Assembly: GCA_963741055.1 (NCBI GenBank)
Contig: CAVUGU010000005.1
Location: 62,001 to 126,000, forward strand
Length of the DNA: 64,000 bases
DNA from: Bog-756 sp963741055
GTDB lineage: Bacteria > Actinomycetota > Acidimicrobiia > Acidimicrobiales > RAAP-2
Direction of reading: 5' to 3'
Shown here: positions 34,076 to 43,717 of the stretch, piece by piece
Layout: each line of letters starts with the position of its first letter
Position numbering within the stretch: position 1 is the first letter of the stretch
Notes under the pieces: generated by a model
Databases searched by the model: none
Told to the model about the DNA's origin: nothing
The model's input: the letters and a program-made list of their open reading frames with translations, nothing else
Program-made: the position numbers and the translations under genes

Positions 34076-35311
34076 GTGCCGGTGCGGGTGCTGGGAGGGG
34101 TGCGACGGGTCGCGACGTGGATCGCCGTGTTGGCGTCGGTCGCGTTCGGATCCGCCTTCCTCCGTACCGGGGCTGCGACCGCGACGACCGCCCACCCGCT
34201 CGCCGTCCAGGTCACCAGCAGCTTCTGGCTGGCGACCCCGACCGGTTCGATGCTCTCCTTCGGGGTGCCGTCGTACGGCTCGCTGCCCGGACCGCTCAAC
34301 CAGCCCATCGTCAACACCGCGACGACCGGGGACCGACACGGCTACTGGTTGGTCGCTTCGGACGGCGGTGTCTTCTCGTTCGGTGACGCGCGGTTCTACG
34401 GATCGACCGGGAGCCTCCGGCTCAACAGGCCGATCGTCGGGATGGCCCCGACCTCGGACCAGCGTGGCTACTGGTTGGTCGCCTCGGACGGCGGTGTCTT
34501 CTCGTTCGGTGACGCGCAGTTCTACGGATCGACCGGAAGCCTCCGGCTCAACAGGCCGATCGTCGGGATGGCCACCACGCCGGACCAGCGGGGCTACTGG
34601 TTGGTCGCCTCGGACGGCGGTGTCTTCTCGTTCGGTGACGCGCGGTTCTACGGATCGACCGGGAGCCTGGTGCTCGACCAACCGGTGGTCTCGATGACCG
34701 CGACACCCGACGCGCACGGCTACTGGCTGGTCGCGGCCGACGGCGGCGTCTTCGCCTTCGGGGACGCCCGCTTCCACGGCTCGGCGGCGGGAAGCACCGG
34801 CGAGCCGGTCGAGCGCCTCGTCCGCACCGCCTCGGGCGAGGGGTACTGGATCGTCGAGCAGAACGGCACCGAGCTCCCCTACGGCGACGCCACCGGTGCG
34901 ACGCCACCGGTGCTCGCGCTCGAGTTCCAGCCGATCACCCCCGGCGACCGGGCGGTGCTCTTCGCGTTCGAGCAGCTGGGCAAGCCGTACATCTGGGGAG
35001 GGAACGGGCCGGTCGGCTACGACTGCTCGGGCCTCACGCTCGCGTCCTGGACCCACGGTGCAGGCATCTCCTTCGCCCGGGTCGCCGACGATCAGTACCA
35101 CACCGCGGGCGTGCCGGTCGCGATGAACGGCCTGCAGGCCGGCGATCTCGTCTTCTGGGGAACCGACCTCTCCGACTGGACGAGCGTGTACCACACCGCC
35201 CTCTACGTCGGTGGCAACCGGATCGTCGAGGCGACCGGAGACCAGGTGCAGCTCAACCTGCTCGGCCAGTGGGGCACCGGCAATCTGATGGGGAACGGTC
35301 GGCGCCCCTGA
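34076..35311 (+). CDS. secreted NlpC/P60 cell-wall hydrolase with GYWLVASDGG repeats
   Basis: Predicted 411-residue exported protein. The GTG at 34076 follows GGAGG and begins a signal peptide (VATWIAVLASVAFGSAF). Residues 60-260 are tandem 42-residue repeats, each containing GYWLVASDGGVFSFGDA and FYGSTGSL, probably a propeller-like surface domain. The C-terminal NlpC/P60 domain has the catalytic Cys in YDCSGLTLASW and His in YHTALYVGG. Such enzymes cut gamma-D-Glu-diaminopimelate or similar peptide bonds in peptidoglycan. The repeat type is frequent in Acidimicrobiia. Confidence 0.9.
   Translation: MPVRVLGGVRRVATWIAVLASVAFGSAFLRTGAATATTAHPLAVQVTSSFWLATPTGSMLSFGVPSYGSLPGPLNQPIVNTATTGDRHGYWLVASDGGVFSFGDARFYGSTGSLRLNRPIVGMAPTSDQRGYWLVASDGGVFSFGDAQFYGSTGSLRLNRPIVGMATTPDQRGYWLVASDGGVFSFGDARFYGSTGSLVLDQPVVSMTATPDAHGYWLVAADGGVFAFGDARFHGSAAGSTGEPVERLVRTASGEGYWIVEQNGTELPYGDATGATPPVLALEFQPITPGDRAVLFAFEQLGKPYIWGGNGPVGYDCSGLTLASWTHGAGISFARVADDQYHTAGVPVAMNGLQAGDLVFWGTDLSDWTSVYHTALYVGGNRIVEATGDQVQLNLLGQWGTGNLMGNGRRP
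34341..34844 (+). repeat. tandem 126-nt coding repeats
   Basis: Starts of the repeated GCTACTGGTTGGTCGC unit fall at 34341, 34467, 34593 and 34719 (the last diverged), an exact 126-nt period encoding 42 residues each. The second and third units are almost identical at the DNA level, which indicates recent duplication or gene conversion inside the NlpC/P60 gene. Confidence 0.9.
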
Positions 35312-35386
35312 CGGCTCCCCTCGCGCGGTGACCGAGCGCCCTGGCGCCCCGTGTACCGTGCAAGCCAGTCAGCCGAGGAGCCGCCC

Positions 35387-36778
35387 ATGAGCACCTTTCC
35401 CTATGCCGACCGGTACGCGGTGCACCGGCGCCTCCCCGAGAAGGGGACCCCCCGCACCGAGCTCTTGGAGGAGCTCCACGCGATGGCCGCCGAGGAGGAC
35501 GCCACCTGGGAGTCGGGCCGGTGCTCGGGGACCATGTACTGCGGCGACCACGACCACTACCGCTTCTTGAACGAGGCCTTCGGCCTCTTCGCCCACGTGA
35601 ACGTGTTGCAGCGCGACATGTGCCCGAGCGCGACCAAGTTCGAATCCGAGATCATCGCGATGACGCTCGACCTCCTCCACGGGGAAGCGGTGGAGGATGG
35701 AGAACCGGCCGGTCTGGTCTCGACCGGCGGTACCGGGAGCATCTGTCACGCCATGCTCGCCTACCGCGAACAAGGTGCGCAGCAACGGGGCGTCGGCCGA
35801 CCGAACGTGATCAAGCCCGAAACCGCACACCCCGCTTTCGACAAGGCCTGCCACCTCTTCGGGATCGAGCTGCGGATCGCCCCGGTCGACCCCGGCACCA
35901 CCCAGGTGGACACCGACTGGGTCGACAAGACCGTCGACGAGAACACCGTCGCGGTGGTGGGCTCGGCCTGCAACTACGGCTATGGGACCATCGACCCGAT
36001 CGACACCCTGTCGGAGATCGCCCTCCGTCACGGCATCGGCCTGCACGTCGACGGCTGCCTCGGTGGGTTCATCCTCCCCTTCGGTCAGGAGCTCGGCTAC
36101 GACATCCCGGTCTTCGACTACCGGCTGCCGGGAGTGACCTCGATCTCCGCCGACACCCACAAGTACGGCTACGCGCTCAAGGGAACGTCGGTGCTGACCT
36201 TCCGCGACAAGTCGCTCCGCAACGCGCAGTACTTCTTCGACACCGGCTGGAGCGGCGGCAAGTACTGCTCGCCGGGGATGGACGGATCCCGCTCGGGGGG
36301 TCTGCTCGCGGCGACCTGGGCCGCGATGGTCCAGCTCGGTCGTGAGGGCTACCGGCGCTACGCGCTCCAGATCTTCGAGACGTCGGCCCGCATGCAGGCC
36401 TCGGTGCGCCGACATCCGGAGCTGCGCATCCTCGGCAAGCCGACCTTCTTGTTCAGCTTCACCTCCGACCGCTTCGACATCTACCACGTCAACGACGCGA
36501 TGCGCCGGAAGGGATGGCGCTTCAACGGTCAGCAGTACCCGAACGCGCTCCACATGGCGGTGACCCGGCCGCAGACCCGACCGGGGCTCGCCGAGGCCTT
36601 CGACGCCGACCTCGAAGAGGCGGTCGCCTATGCGAAACGGCACGCTGGCGAGCAGCCCGCGACCGGAGCGATCTACGGCGGCGTCGCGGGCGGGCTCGAC
36701 GACGAGGCCGACGAGTTCATCCGCACGGTGATGGCCGAGATGATGGACACCCAGCAGTCGATCCCCTCCGACGCCTGA
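35387..36778 (+). CDS. PLP-dependent decarboxylase/lyase, sphingosine-1-phosphate lyase-like
   Basis: Group II PLP enzyme of 463 residues. The PLP lysine is in SADTHKYGYALKGTSV, the aspartate that binds the pyridine N is in LHVDGCLGGFILPF, and GSACNYGYGTIDPID is the cofactor-stacking region. These motifs fit sphingosine-1-phosphate lyase and related carbon-nitrogen lyases better than glutamate decarboxylase. The true substrate is unknown. The ATG at 35387 has GAGGAG 6 nt upstream. It is followed by an FGGY kinase gene after 37 nt. Confidence 0.85.
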   Translation: MSTFPYADRYAVHRRLPEKGTPRTELLEELHAMAAEEDATWESGRCSGTMYCGDHDHYRFLNEAFGLFAHVNVLQRDMCPSATKFESEIIAMTLDLLHGEAVEDGEPAGLVSTGGTGSICHAMLAYREQGAQQRGVGRPNVIKPETAHPAFDKACHLFGIELRIAPVDPGTTQVDTDWVDKTVDENTVAVVGSACNYGYGTIDPIDTLSEIALRHGIGLHVDGCLGGFILPFGQELGYDIPVFDYRLPGVTSISADTHKYGYALKGTSVLTFRDKSLRNAQYFFDTGWSGGKYCSPGMDGSRSGGLLAATWAAMVQLGREGYRRYALQIFETSARMQASVRRHPELRILGKPTFLFSFTSDRFDIYHVNDAMRRKGWRFNGQQYPNALHMAVTRPQTRPGLAEAFDADLEEAVAYAKRHAGEQPATGAIYGGVAGGLDDEADEFIRTVMAEMMDTQQSIPSDA

Positions 36779-36815
36779 CCGCGCCTCGCCGAACATCCTC
36801 TCGCCTCACCCGACC

Positions 36816-38397
36816 GTGAACGGCGATCGGCCTCGCGACGAGCTCTTCGTGCTCGCAGTCGACCTCGGCACCGGTGGGCCGAAGGTCGGACTGGTCTCGC
36901 TCACCGGCCGGATCGCCTACCGCGAGCACCAGCGGGTCGACACCCGGTTCGGGCCCGACGGCGAGGCCACCCAGGACGCCGAGGAGTGGTGGCGTCTGGT
37001 GATCGCGGCAGGGCGACGGGCGATGGAGAGCGGGGTCGTCGGGCCCGACCAGGTGGTCGCCGTCTCGTGCACCGGACAGTGGGCGAGCACCGTCCCGGTC
37101 GATGCCCTCGGTGTGCCGGTCGGTGACTGTCTGCTCTGGTCCGACACCCGGGGCGGTCCCTTTTCGCGCGAGGCGGTGGGCGGGTGGCTCGCCGGGTACG
37201 ACCCGAGGTCCGCGCTGGCCTTCATCCGCCGGAGCGGCGGCGCGCCCTCGACCTCGGGGGCCGACCCGATCGGTCACATCCTCTACGTCGAACGCGCGAC
37301 TGCCCGACGTCGCCCGCGCGACCCGGTACTACCTCGAGCCGGTCGACTACCTCTCGATGCGCTTCTGCGGAGTCCCCGCGGCCAGTCCCGCGTCGATGGC
37401 CGCGGCGTGGCTCACCGACAACCGACGAGAAGAGCCCCTCTCCTACGACCCGGTGCTGGTCGCTTCGTCGGGAGTCCCCGCCGAGAAGCTGCCGCCTCTA
37501 CGGCCCACTGCGAGCCCGATCGGCACGGTGTCGCCCGACGTCGCCGCGACGCTCGGCATCGGAGCGCACGCCGTCGTCGTCGCGGGCACCCCCGACCTCC
37601 ACTCGGCGTGGGCCGGGAGCGGCGCGGTCAAAGAGCGCGAGGCCCACATCGCGATCTCGACCACCAGCTGGGTCAGCTGTCCGTTCCGAAGGAAGAAGAC
37701 CGACCCCTTCCGACAGATCGCCACCGTGCCCGGTGTGCTGCCGGGCCTGCGCCTGGTCGCCAACAACCAGGAGACCGGCGGGCGGGCGCTCGAGTGGCTC
37801 CGCGGACGACTCGCCGAAGCCGGCGTCGCACCCTCCTTCGAAGAGCTGGACCATCTCGCGGCAAGCGCCGAACCCGGCAGCGGTCGCGTCGTGTTCACTC
37901 CCTGGCTCGACGGGGAGCGCTCCCCCGTCGACGACCGCAGGGCACGGGCGGGATTCCACAACCTCTCGCTCCAGACCACGCGCGCCGACCTGGTCCGCTC
38001 GGTGCTCGAGGGGGTGGCGCTCAATTCGCGCTGGCTGCTCGAGGCCGTCGAGCGATTCGTCGGGCGGCCCTTCCCCTCGGTGCGGGTGCTCGGCGGGGGC
38101 GCGACGTCTCCGCTCTGGTGTGCGATCTACGCCGACGTCCTCGGCAAGCCCGTCGAGCAGGTGGCCGACGCCCGCGACGCCAACCTGCGGGGCAGCGCCC
38201 TCCTCGCGGGCCTCGCGCTCGGGCACGTGCAAGTCGAGGAGCTTCCCCTGCTGGTTCCGGTCGAGGCGGTCCACCTCCCCGAGCCCGGCGCCGCCTCGGT
38301 CTACGACGAGCTGTTCGCGCACTTCCCTTCCTTCTACAAGGCGCAGAAGCGAGTCTTCTCGCGCCGAGCAGGGCGTCGGGGGCTCAGCGCGAGCTGA
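36816..38397 (+). CDS. FGGY-family carbohydrate kinase (one frameshift as sequenced)
   Basis: Sugar or polyol kinase related to xylulokinase. The N-terminal ATP-binding motif is VLAVDLGTGGPKVGLV, and VAVSCTGQWASTVPVD follows. After a break near 37299 the remainder reads RYYLEPVDYLSMRFCG, TPWLDGERSPVDD and RVLGGGATSPLWCAIYADVLGKPV, the FGGY signature region. The 1582-nt span is one base over, and deletion of one base gives ERALPDVARATRYY, about 526 residues. It lies behind the PLP lyase and overlaps convergently with the GGDEF-EAL gene. Confidence 0.85.
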
Positions 38398-40097
38398 GCT
38401 CGCGGCGGCCGAGGGTGAACAGCTCGGCGGGTACCGGGCCGGCCGAGGAGGAAGCCTTGCGCCTCGTCGCATCCCATCGCCTCGATCGCATCGAGCTCGG
38501 CTTCGGTCTCGACCCCTTCGGCCACGACGCGGAGTCCGAGCTTGTGGGCGAGTTCGACGACCGTCGAGACGATGGTCGGATCGCGGTCCGCGGTGCCGAG
38601 GCCGGACACGAAGCTCCGGTCGACCTTCAGGCGGTCGATGGGCAGTCCCTGGAGGTAGAGGAGCGACGAGAAGCCGGTCCCGAAGTCGTCGAGCGCGATG
38701 TGCACGCCGAGGTCGCGCACCGTGCGCATCATCGAGCCGATGCGGGCGATGTCCATCACCAGCACCGACTCGGTGACCTCGAGCACGAGCGAGCCGGCCT
38801 CGAGCCCCGAGCGGGCGAGCGCCTCGACGACGTCGTGGAAGAACTCGGGCTCCTGCAACTGGCGGGCCGAGACGTTCACCGACACCGAAAGGCCCTCCAG
38901 CCCCTGGTCCTGCCAGGCCCGGCACTGGCGGGTGGCCTCGCACAGCACCCACCGACCGACCGGGATGATCTCGCGGCTCTGCTCGAGCAGCGGGATGAAC
39001 TCGACCGGTTGGACCGCACCGAGCTCGGGATGCTGCCAACGCAGCAGCGCCTCCACCCCGCAGATCTCACCGCCCAGCGCGAACAGCGGTTGGTAGTGCA
39101 CCGAGAGCTGGCCGAGCTCGGCGGCCACCCTCAGCTCGTCAGCGAGCTGGCTCCTGCGCTGGTTGTCGTTCCCGATCTCGTCGCTGTAGGACTCGAACCG
39201 TGCCGGTCCGCCACGTTTCGCCTCGTACATCGCGACGTCGGCCCGGGCGAGACAGACCTCGGGATCCTGCCCCGGCAACACCGGTGCGATGCCGATGCTG
39301 ACCGAGGTGTGCAGGCTCCGCACGCCGAGCGGGATCGGCGGGCGCATGGCCAGGTGGATGCGCTCCGCGAGCGACTGTGCGGCGAGGTCCGGGTCCTCGA
39401 CGTCCTCGGTCAGCACCACGAACTCGTCGCCGCCGAGCCGGGCCACGGTGTCGCTCGAGCGCACCAGCCCTCGGAGCCGGACCGCGACGGCACAGAGGAG
39501 CGAGTCGCCGGCAGAGTGGCCGAACCGGTCGTTGACCGCCTTCAGGTTGTCGAGGTCGAGGTAGTGGACCATCGCGTGAGTTCCCTTGCGGGCGAGCGCG
39601 TCTCCCGCGTGGCGGAGACGGTCGATGAGCAGGGTGCGGTTGGCGAGCCCGGTCAGCTCGTCGTGGAGCGCCCGGTGGGCGAGGGTGGCCTGCTCGTCCT
39701 TCAGCTGTTGCTGGAGGCTGCGGTGGGTCTGGTCGAACTGCCGGACGATCCGGACCAGGCTGCCGTCGCAGCTGAGGCGGACCACCCTCCGCACGAGGGC
39801 GGTCACCTCGGCGGGGGTCGCGAGGCGGGTGGCCTCCTGCTCGACCATGCCGATCGTCTCGTCGCGCCACGCGAAGTAGGCCTTCGCCACGTCGGCGAGC
39901 TCGGCGGCCTCGAGGATGGCCTTCTCGCCCTGGCGGGAGAGCTCGGACTCCTCCGCATGCGTCGCGGCCTCGCCGGTCGCGATCCACCGGCCGATCAGCT
40001 CGGTTGCCAGGCGGGAGGTGGCGAAGGCCTCTCTCCCGAGGGTCCTCTTGAAGCGGGCCTCGACCACCCGTCCGATCTCCTCGGCCCTCGCCTGCAC
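38334..40097 (-). CDS. GGDEF-EAL domain c-di-GMP protein 1 (frame breaks at both ends)
   Basis: Cytosolic c-di-GMP turnover protein. The N-terminal 150 residues are helical. GGDEF domain: ARLGGDEFVVL, intact. EAL domain: VEALLRWQHPE with ITESVL-like VTESVLV, DDFGTGFSSL, KVDRSFV and AEGVETE, so phosphodiesterase activity is plausible. Near 38436 one extra base shifts the end out of frame; corrected, it ends ...GRPVPAELF and stops at 38384. At the other end coding similarity continues upstream (VDPERVALGLAV), and one missing base near 40150 would join it to an ATG at 40204. The corrected 1821-nt span is divisible by three. Confidence 0.85.
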   Translation of the reverse strand: MQARAEEIGRVVEARFKRTLGREAFATSRLATELIGRWIATGEAATHAEESELSRQGEKAILEAAELADVAKAYFAWRDETIGMVEQEATRLATPAEVTALVRRVVRLSCDGSLVRIVRQFDQTHRSLQQQLKDEQATLAHRALHDELTGLANRTLLIDRLRHAGDALARKGTHAMVHYLDLDNLKAVNDRFGHSAGDSLLCAVAVRLRGLVRSSDTVARLGGDEFVVLTEDVEDPDLAAQSLAERIHLAMRPPIPLGVRSLHTSVSIGIAPVLPGQDPEVCLARADVAMYEAKRGGPARFESYSDEIGNDNQRRSQLADELRVAAELGQLSVHYQPLFALGGEICGVEALLRWQHPELGAVQPVEFIPLLEQSREIIPVGRWVLCEATRQCRAWQDQGLEGLSVSVNVSARQLQEPEFFHDVVEALARSGLEAGSLVLEVTESVLVMDIARIGSMMRTVRDLGVHIALDDFGTGFSSLLYLQGLPIDRLKVDRSFVSGLGTADRDPTIVSTVVELAHKLGLRVVAEGVETEAELDAIEAMGCDEAQGFLLGRPGTRRAVHPRPPRAQLALSPRRPARREKTRFCAL

Positions 40098-40264
40098 GGC
40101 CAGACCGAGCGCGACCCGCTCGGGATCGACCTCGCTCGACGCGAGGTCGGGCGGGCCGTGCGCGGCGCGGCAGTTGCCTCGGAGGAGCCGTCAGTCGCCG
40201 GCATCGGGTCCATGCCTGTCGGTATCGGCAGTCGCTCGGGGTAACTTGACCACACCTGTTGACA

Positions 40265-42245
40265 TCAAGAGGCGGCGGTGGCGCTCGGACGAGGGGTGGG
40301 ACCCGGGTCGGTCGCGGGGTCGACCAGGGGTCGGATCCGCGCCACGTGCTCGTCGAGCCACGAGTTGAAGGCGTCGACCGGCATCGGCCGCGCCAGGAAG
40401 TAGCCCTGCGCGCTGTCGCACCCGAGCTCGCACAACTGCTCCCAGGTGTCGGCGTCCTCGACCCCTTCCGCCACCGTCTGGAGCCCGAGGTTCCGGGCCA
40501 GGTCGACGACCGACCGGACGATGACCGCGTCGTCGAGGTCGCGGCCCATCTCTTTCACGAAGGAGCGATCGATCTTGAGCTGGGTGACCGGGAGGTCCCG
40601 CAGGTAGGCGAGCGAGGAGTACCCGGTGCCGAAGTCGTCGATGGAGATGGTGAGGCCCATCTCGGCCAGCTCGGTGAGGATCCGCCGGGCTCGTACCGGG
40701 TCGGTCATGATGATGGTCTCGGTGATCTCGAGCTCGAGCATCCGAGCCGGCACCTTCCATCGCGAGAGGCTGGCGAGGACGCTCGCGGGGAGCGACGAGT
40801 CGAGCAGCGTGCGAGTGGAGAGGTTGACCGCAACGGTCAGCTCGGGATTGAGCCCGTCGCCGCCCAGGTCGAGCCACTCGCGGCACTGGCGGAGCGCCTC
40901 GTCGAGGACCCAATCGGTCATCGGCTCGATCAGACCGGACCGCTCGGCCTCGGGGATGAACCGATCGGGGTAGAGCAGCCCGTGGTTCGGGTGCTGCCAG
41001 CGGATGAGCGCTTCTGCGCCCGAGACCAGCATCGACGGCATCGAGGCCTTCGGCTGGTAATGCAGGACGAACTCCTGGCGGGTGACCGCGTGACGGAGGT
41101 CCCCGAGCAGGGCCAAGTGGTCCGGGGTGTTGGGGTCGAGCTGGCTCGAGTACACGTTCACCCCGCTGTGCGCGTCCTTCGCCACGTACATGGCGACGTC
41201 CGCGCGCTGGAGCAGGAGGTCCGCGCTGGTCCCGTCGGCCGGGCCCATCGAGATCCCGCAACTCGCCTCGATGCCCAGGTTGAGCCCGTCGACGTCGAAG
41301 GGCTCGTCGAGCGCGGCCATGATCCGCCGGGCGACCTTGACCGCGTCCTCCGGGCTCCCGACATCGGGAAGGAGTAGGCAGAACTCGTCGCCGCCGAGAC
41401 GCGCCAGCGTGTCGCACTCGCGGAGGACGCCGCTCACCCGGGGGCCGATCTCGGTGAGCAGCCGGTCGCCGTAGCGATGCCCCATGGTGTCGTTGATGTC
41501 CTTGAAGTGGTCGAGGTCGAACAGGACGATCGCGCACGCGGTGCCGTTCGCCACGGACTGCTCGAGCGCCTCCGCGGTGCGCTCGTAGAGGTACGCCTTG
41601 TTGGGGAGCCCGGTCAGCGAGTCGTGCAGTGCCTGGTGGGCGAGGAGGGACTCCGCCTGCTCCCGCTTCTCACCGGACGCCCCCGCCATCCGGACCGCGA
41701 GTGCGAGCACCACCAGTCCGAGCCACCCGAGCGCGGTCGCCTGGTTGCGGGTGAGGAAGGAGGGGATCAGCCCGAACCAGACCAGGGTCTGGGCGACGGC
41801 GATGTTGGCGAAGGAGAGCACCATGATCGGCCGCCACAGGTGGGTCCCCCACGACTGCATCTCCACCAGCGCGATGAAGACGTAGGCCATCCCGAGCACC
41901 GGACCCCACCCGGACAGGTAGAGGACGACGGTGAGCGCGGTGACGTGCACCGCCAAGACAGGTGTAGAGCCGGAGCGAGCCGTCCGGTGCGTGGCCCCAG
42001 GGCTCGACCAGCACCGACAAGGTCCCGGCCACCGCGATCACCACCAGGTAGAGCCAGAGCGGTTGGGAGGAGACCAGCTCGAAGTCCTTCAGGAGGAGCA
42101 TGGCGCCGAGTGCCAGCGGCGCGACGACGAGCACGAGGAAAATGGGAGAGAACGGGCGGCCTTCGACCGACCGGTCGGCGCGCTCGACGACCTCGGCCTC
42201 GACCGAGCTCAACTCGGCGGCCGATCCCCGTTCGCGTTCCACCAT
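40265..42245 (-). CDS. membrane GGDEF-EAL domain c-di-GMP protein 2 (one frameshift as sequenced)
   Basis: The true ATG is at 42245, and the N-terminal part (FSPIFLVLVVAPLALGAMLL, LWLYLVVIAVAGTLSVLVE) gives membrane helices. After a break near 41957 (one extra base) more helices follow (LTVVLYLSGWGPVLGMAYV, up to about residue 190). GGDEF: ARLGGDEFCLLLP. EAL: AEALIRWQHPN, EITETIIM, DDFGTGYSSLAYL, KIDRSFVKEM, AEGVED. Both catalytic sets look intact. The 1981-nt span is one base over. It lies directly upstream of GGDEF-EAL protein 1 on the same strand. Confidence 0.88.
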
Positions 42246-42347
42246 GGCGCGTGGGCGCGGTTCCACGCTGGAGTATCGGCACCACCCGGGGAGTTCTTGA
42301 GTCGGACCGCCGAGGGAGCTCGGCGCGCGCGGACCTATCCTGACCCC

Positions 42348-42825
42348 ATGATCCGTCCGGTCGCCGAACGTGACGTGGACGAGGTGCTCGAGCTGATCCA
42401 CCACCTCGCCGAGTACGAGCGCTCGGCGAGCTCGGTGTTGATCGACCGGGGGCTGCTCGAAGCGGCGCTCTTCTGCGCCTCGCCTCGGGTGTTCGGGCAC
42501 GTCGCAGAGCGCGAGGGCCGGCTGGTGGGGATGGCGATCTGGTTCGTCACCTTCTCCACCTGGACCGGACACCACGGCATCTATCTCGAGGACCTCTACG
42601 TCCGTCCGCGAGGCGCGCGGCCAGGGCATCGGCACCTCACTCCTCGCCGAGCTCGCGGCGCTCGCCCGACGCGAGCACTACACGCGCATCGAGTGGTCGG
42701 TGCTCGACTGGAACGAGCCCGCCCTCGCCTTCTACCGCTCGATCGGCGCCCAGCCGAAGGACGAGTGGACGGTCTACCGGATCGACGGCGACGCCCTCGG
42801 TTCGCTCGCCGAGGTCAGATGGTGA
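42348..42825 (+). CDS. GNAT family N-acetyltransferase (one frameshift as sequenced)
   Basis: Acetyl-CoA-dependent acyltransferase of about 158 residues. Frame one covers IRPVAERDVDEVLELIHHLAEYE and GIYLEDLYVRP. After a break near 42618 the CoA-binding motif A follows as ARGQGIGTSLLAELAALA, then WSVLDWNEPALAFYRSIGA, the common C-terminal motif. One extra base accounts for the shift; corrected, the strand reads VRPRARGQGIG with the usual GNAT spacing. The 478-nt span is one base over. The end overlaps convergently with the mycothiol-dependent gene. Confidence 0.83.
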
Positions 42826-43636
42826 ACGCGAGATGGGTGACCAGGCGGTCCGCCAGCTCCGGATCGCCGGTCCGGCGGACTTCGCTCTGAATCCGCGCCT
42901 GTCCGTCCGCCCGCCCCCCGGTGAGCCGCAAGAAGAGGTCGGCGGGCATCTCGAGGCCGACGGTCGGCTCGCCCTCGAAGGAGGGCACGACCGTGGCGCG
43001 CCCGTCGACGACCACGGAGTAGCTCGTGGGAACCGGCCCCGAGAGGTCGATCCGCACCCGCGAGCCGTCGGGCGCTCCGGCGCGGCGCCCGACGATGTAG
43101 CCGAGCCCGGTCTCGACCTCGTCGAGACAGGAGCGGAGCGCTTCGGGTTCGAGAGGTGCCGGCGCGCCGATCGTCGCACGGATGTCCTGCTCGTGCATCG
43201 TGCAGTCGAAGTGACGGATCCGCATGAAGCGACCGTAGGTCTCGTCGTTGCCGGCCGGCGTCCAAGAGGGCGCGTCGAAGTCGTCCTGGGTCATGGCGGA
43301 GAGCGCCTCCAGGCGCCGTGTGGTCACCGAGTGCAGCCGCGACCGCATCTCCGAGGGGGAGAGCGGCCGCATGGACTCGACGAAGCGCTCGTTCACCTCG
43401 GCGACCGGGTTCTTGACGTGCTCGAAGCGGGAGACGTCGACGGTCGGAGCCTCTTCGCCGAGGAGCATGGCCTCGGTGCCGACCACGTGGCTCACCACGT
43501 CGCGCACCGACCAACCGGGCAGGACGCTCGGGAGTTCCCACTGCGGATCGTGCAGCGACGCGCAGAGCTGCTCGAGCGCGTCGAACTCGAGTGCGAGAAG
43601 ACGAACGGTCTCTTCCTTGTCGACGATGGTCGGCAT
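42815..43636 (-). CDS. maleylpyruvate isomerase family mycothiol-dependent protein
   Basis: DinB-fold metal-binding protein of 273 residues. The signature LPGWSVRDVVSHVVGTEAMLLGE and later IRHFDCTMHEQDIRATIG match the family of mycothiol-dependent isomerases and transferases, whose metal is held by three His. A C-terminal SCP2-like domain (VRIDLSGPVPTSYSVVV, GLEMPADLFLRLTGGRAD) follows. Mycothiol is the actinobacterial low-molecular-weight thiol, and the PIG-L gene at 55.3-56.1 kb supports its presence. The substrate is unknown. Confidence 0.85.
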   Translation of the reverse strand: MPTIVDKEETVRLLALEFDALEQLCASLHDPQWELPSVLPGWSVRDVVSHVVGTEAMLLGEEAPTVDVSRFEHVKNPVAEVNERFVESMRPLSPSEMRSRLHSVTTRRLEALSAMTQDDFDAPSWTPAGNDETYGRFMRIRHFDCTMHEQDIRATIGAPAPLEPEALRSCLDEVETGLGYIVGRRAGAPDGSRVRIDLSGPVPTSYSVVVDGRATVVPSFEGEPTVGLEMPADLFLRLTGGRADGQARIQSEVRRTGDPELADRLVTHLAFTI

Positions 43637-43717
43637 GGCGGCACACCGTAGCCCCCTCTCCGCCGAGTACTCTCGCCGCAGGCTCTCCCCGGACGCTCGG
43701 AGCCACCGGAGCGAAAC

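Noticed and set aside
36816..40244. Very long forward ORF running through the FGGY kinase and across the GGDEF-EAL gene
   Set aside because: Only its first part is kinase-like. Beyond the break at about 37299 it is low-complexity translation antisense to a clear GGDEF-EAL protein.
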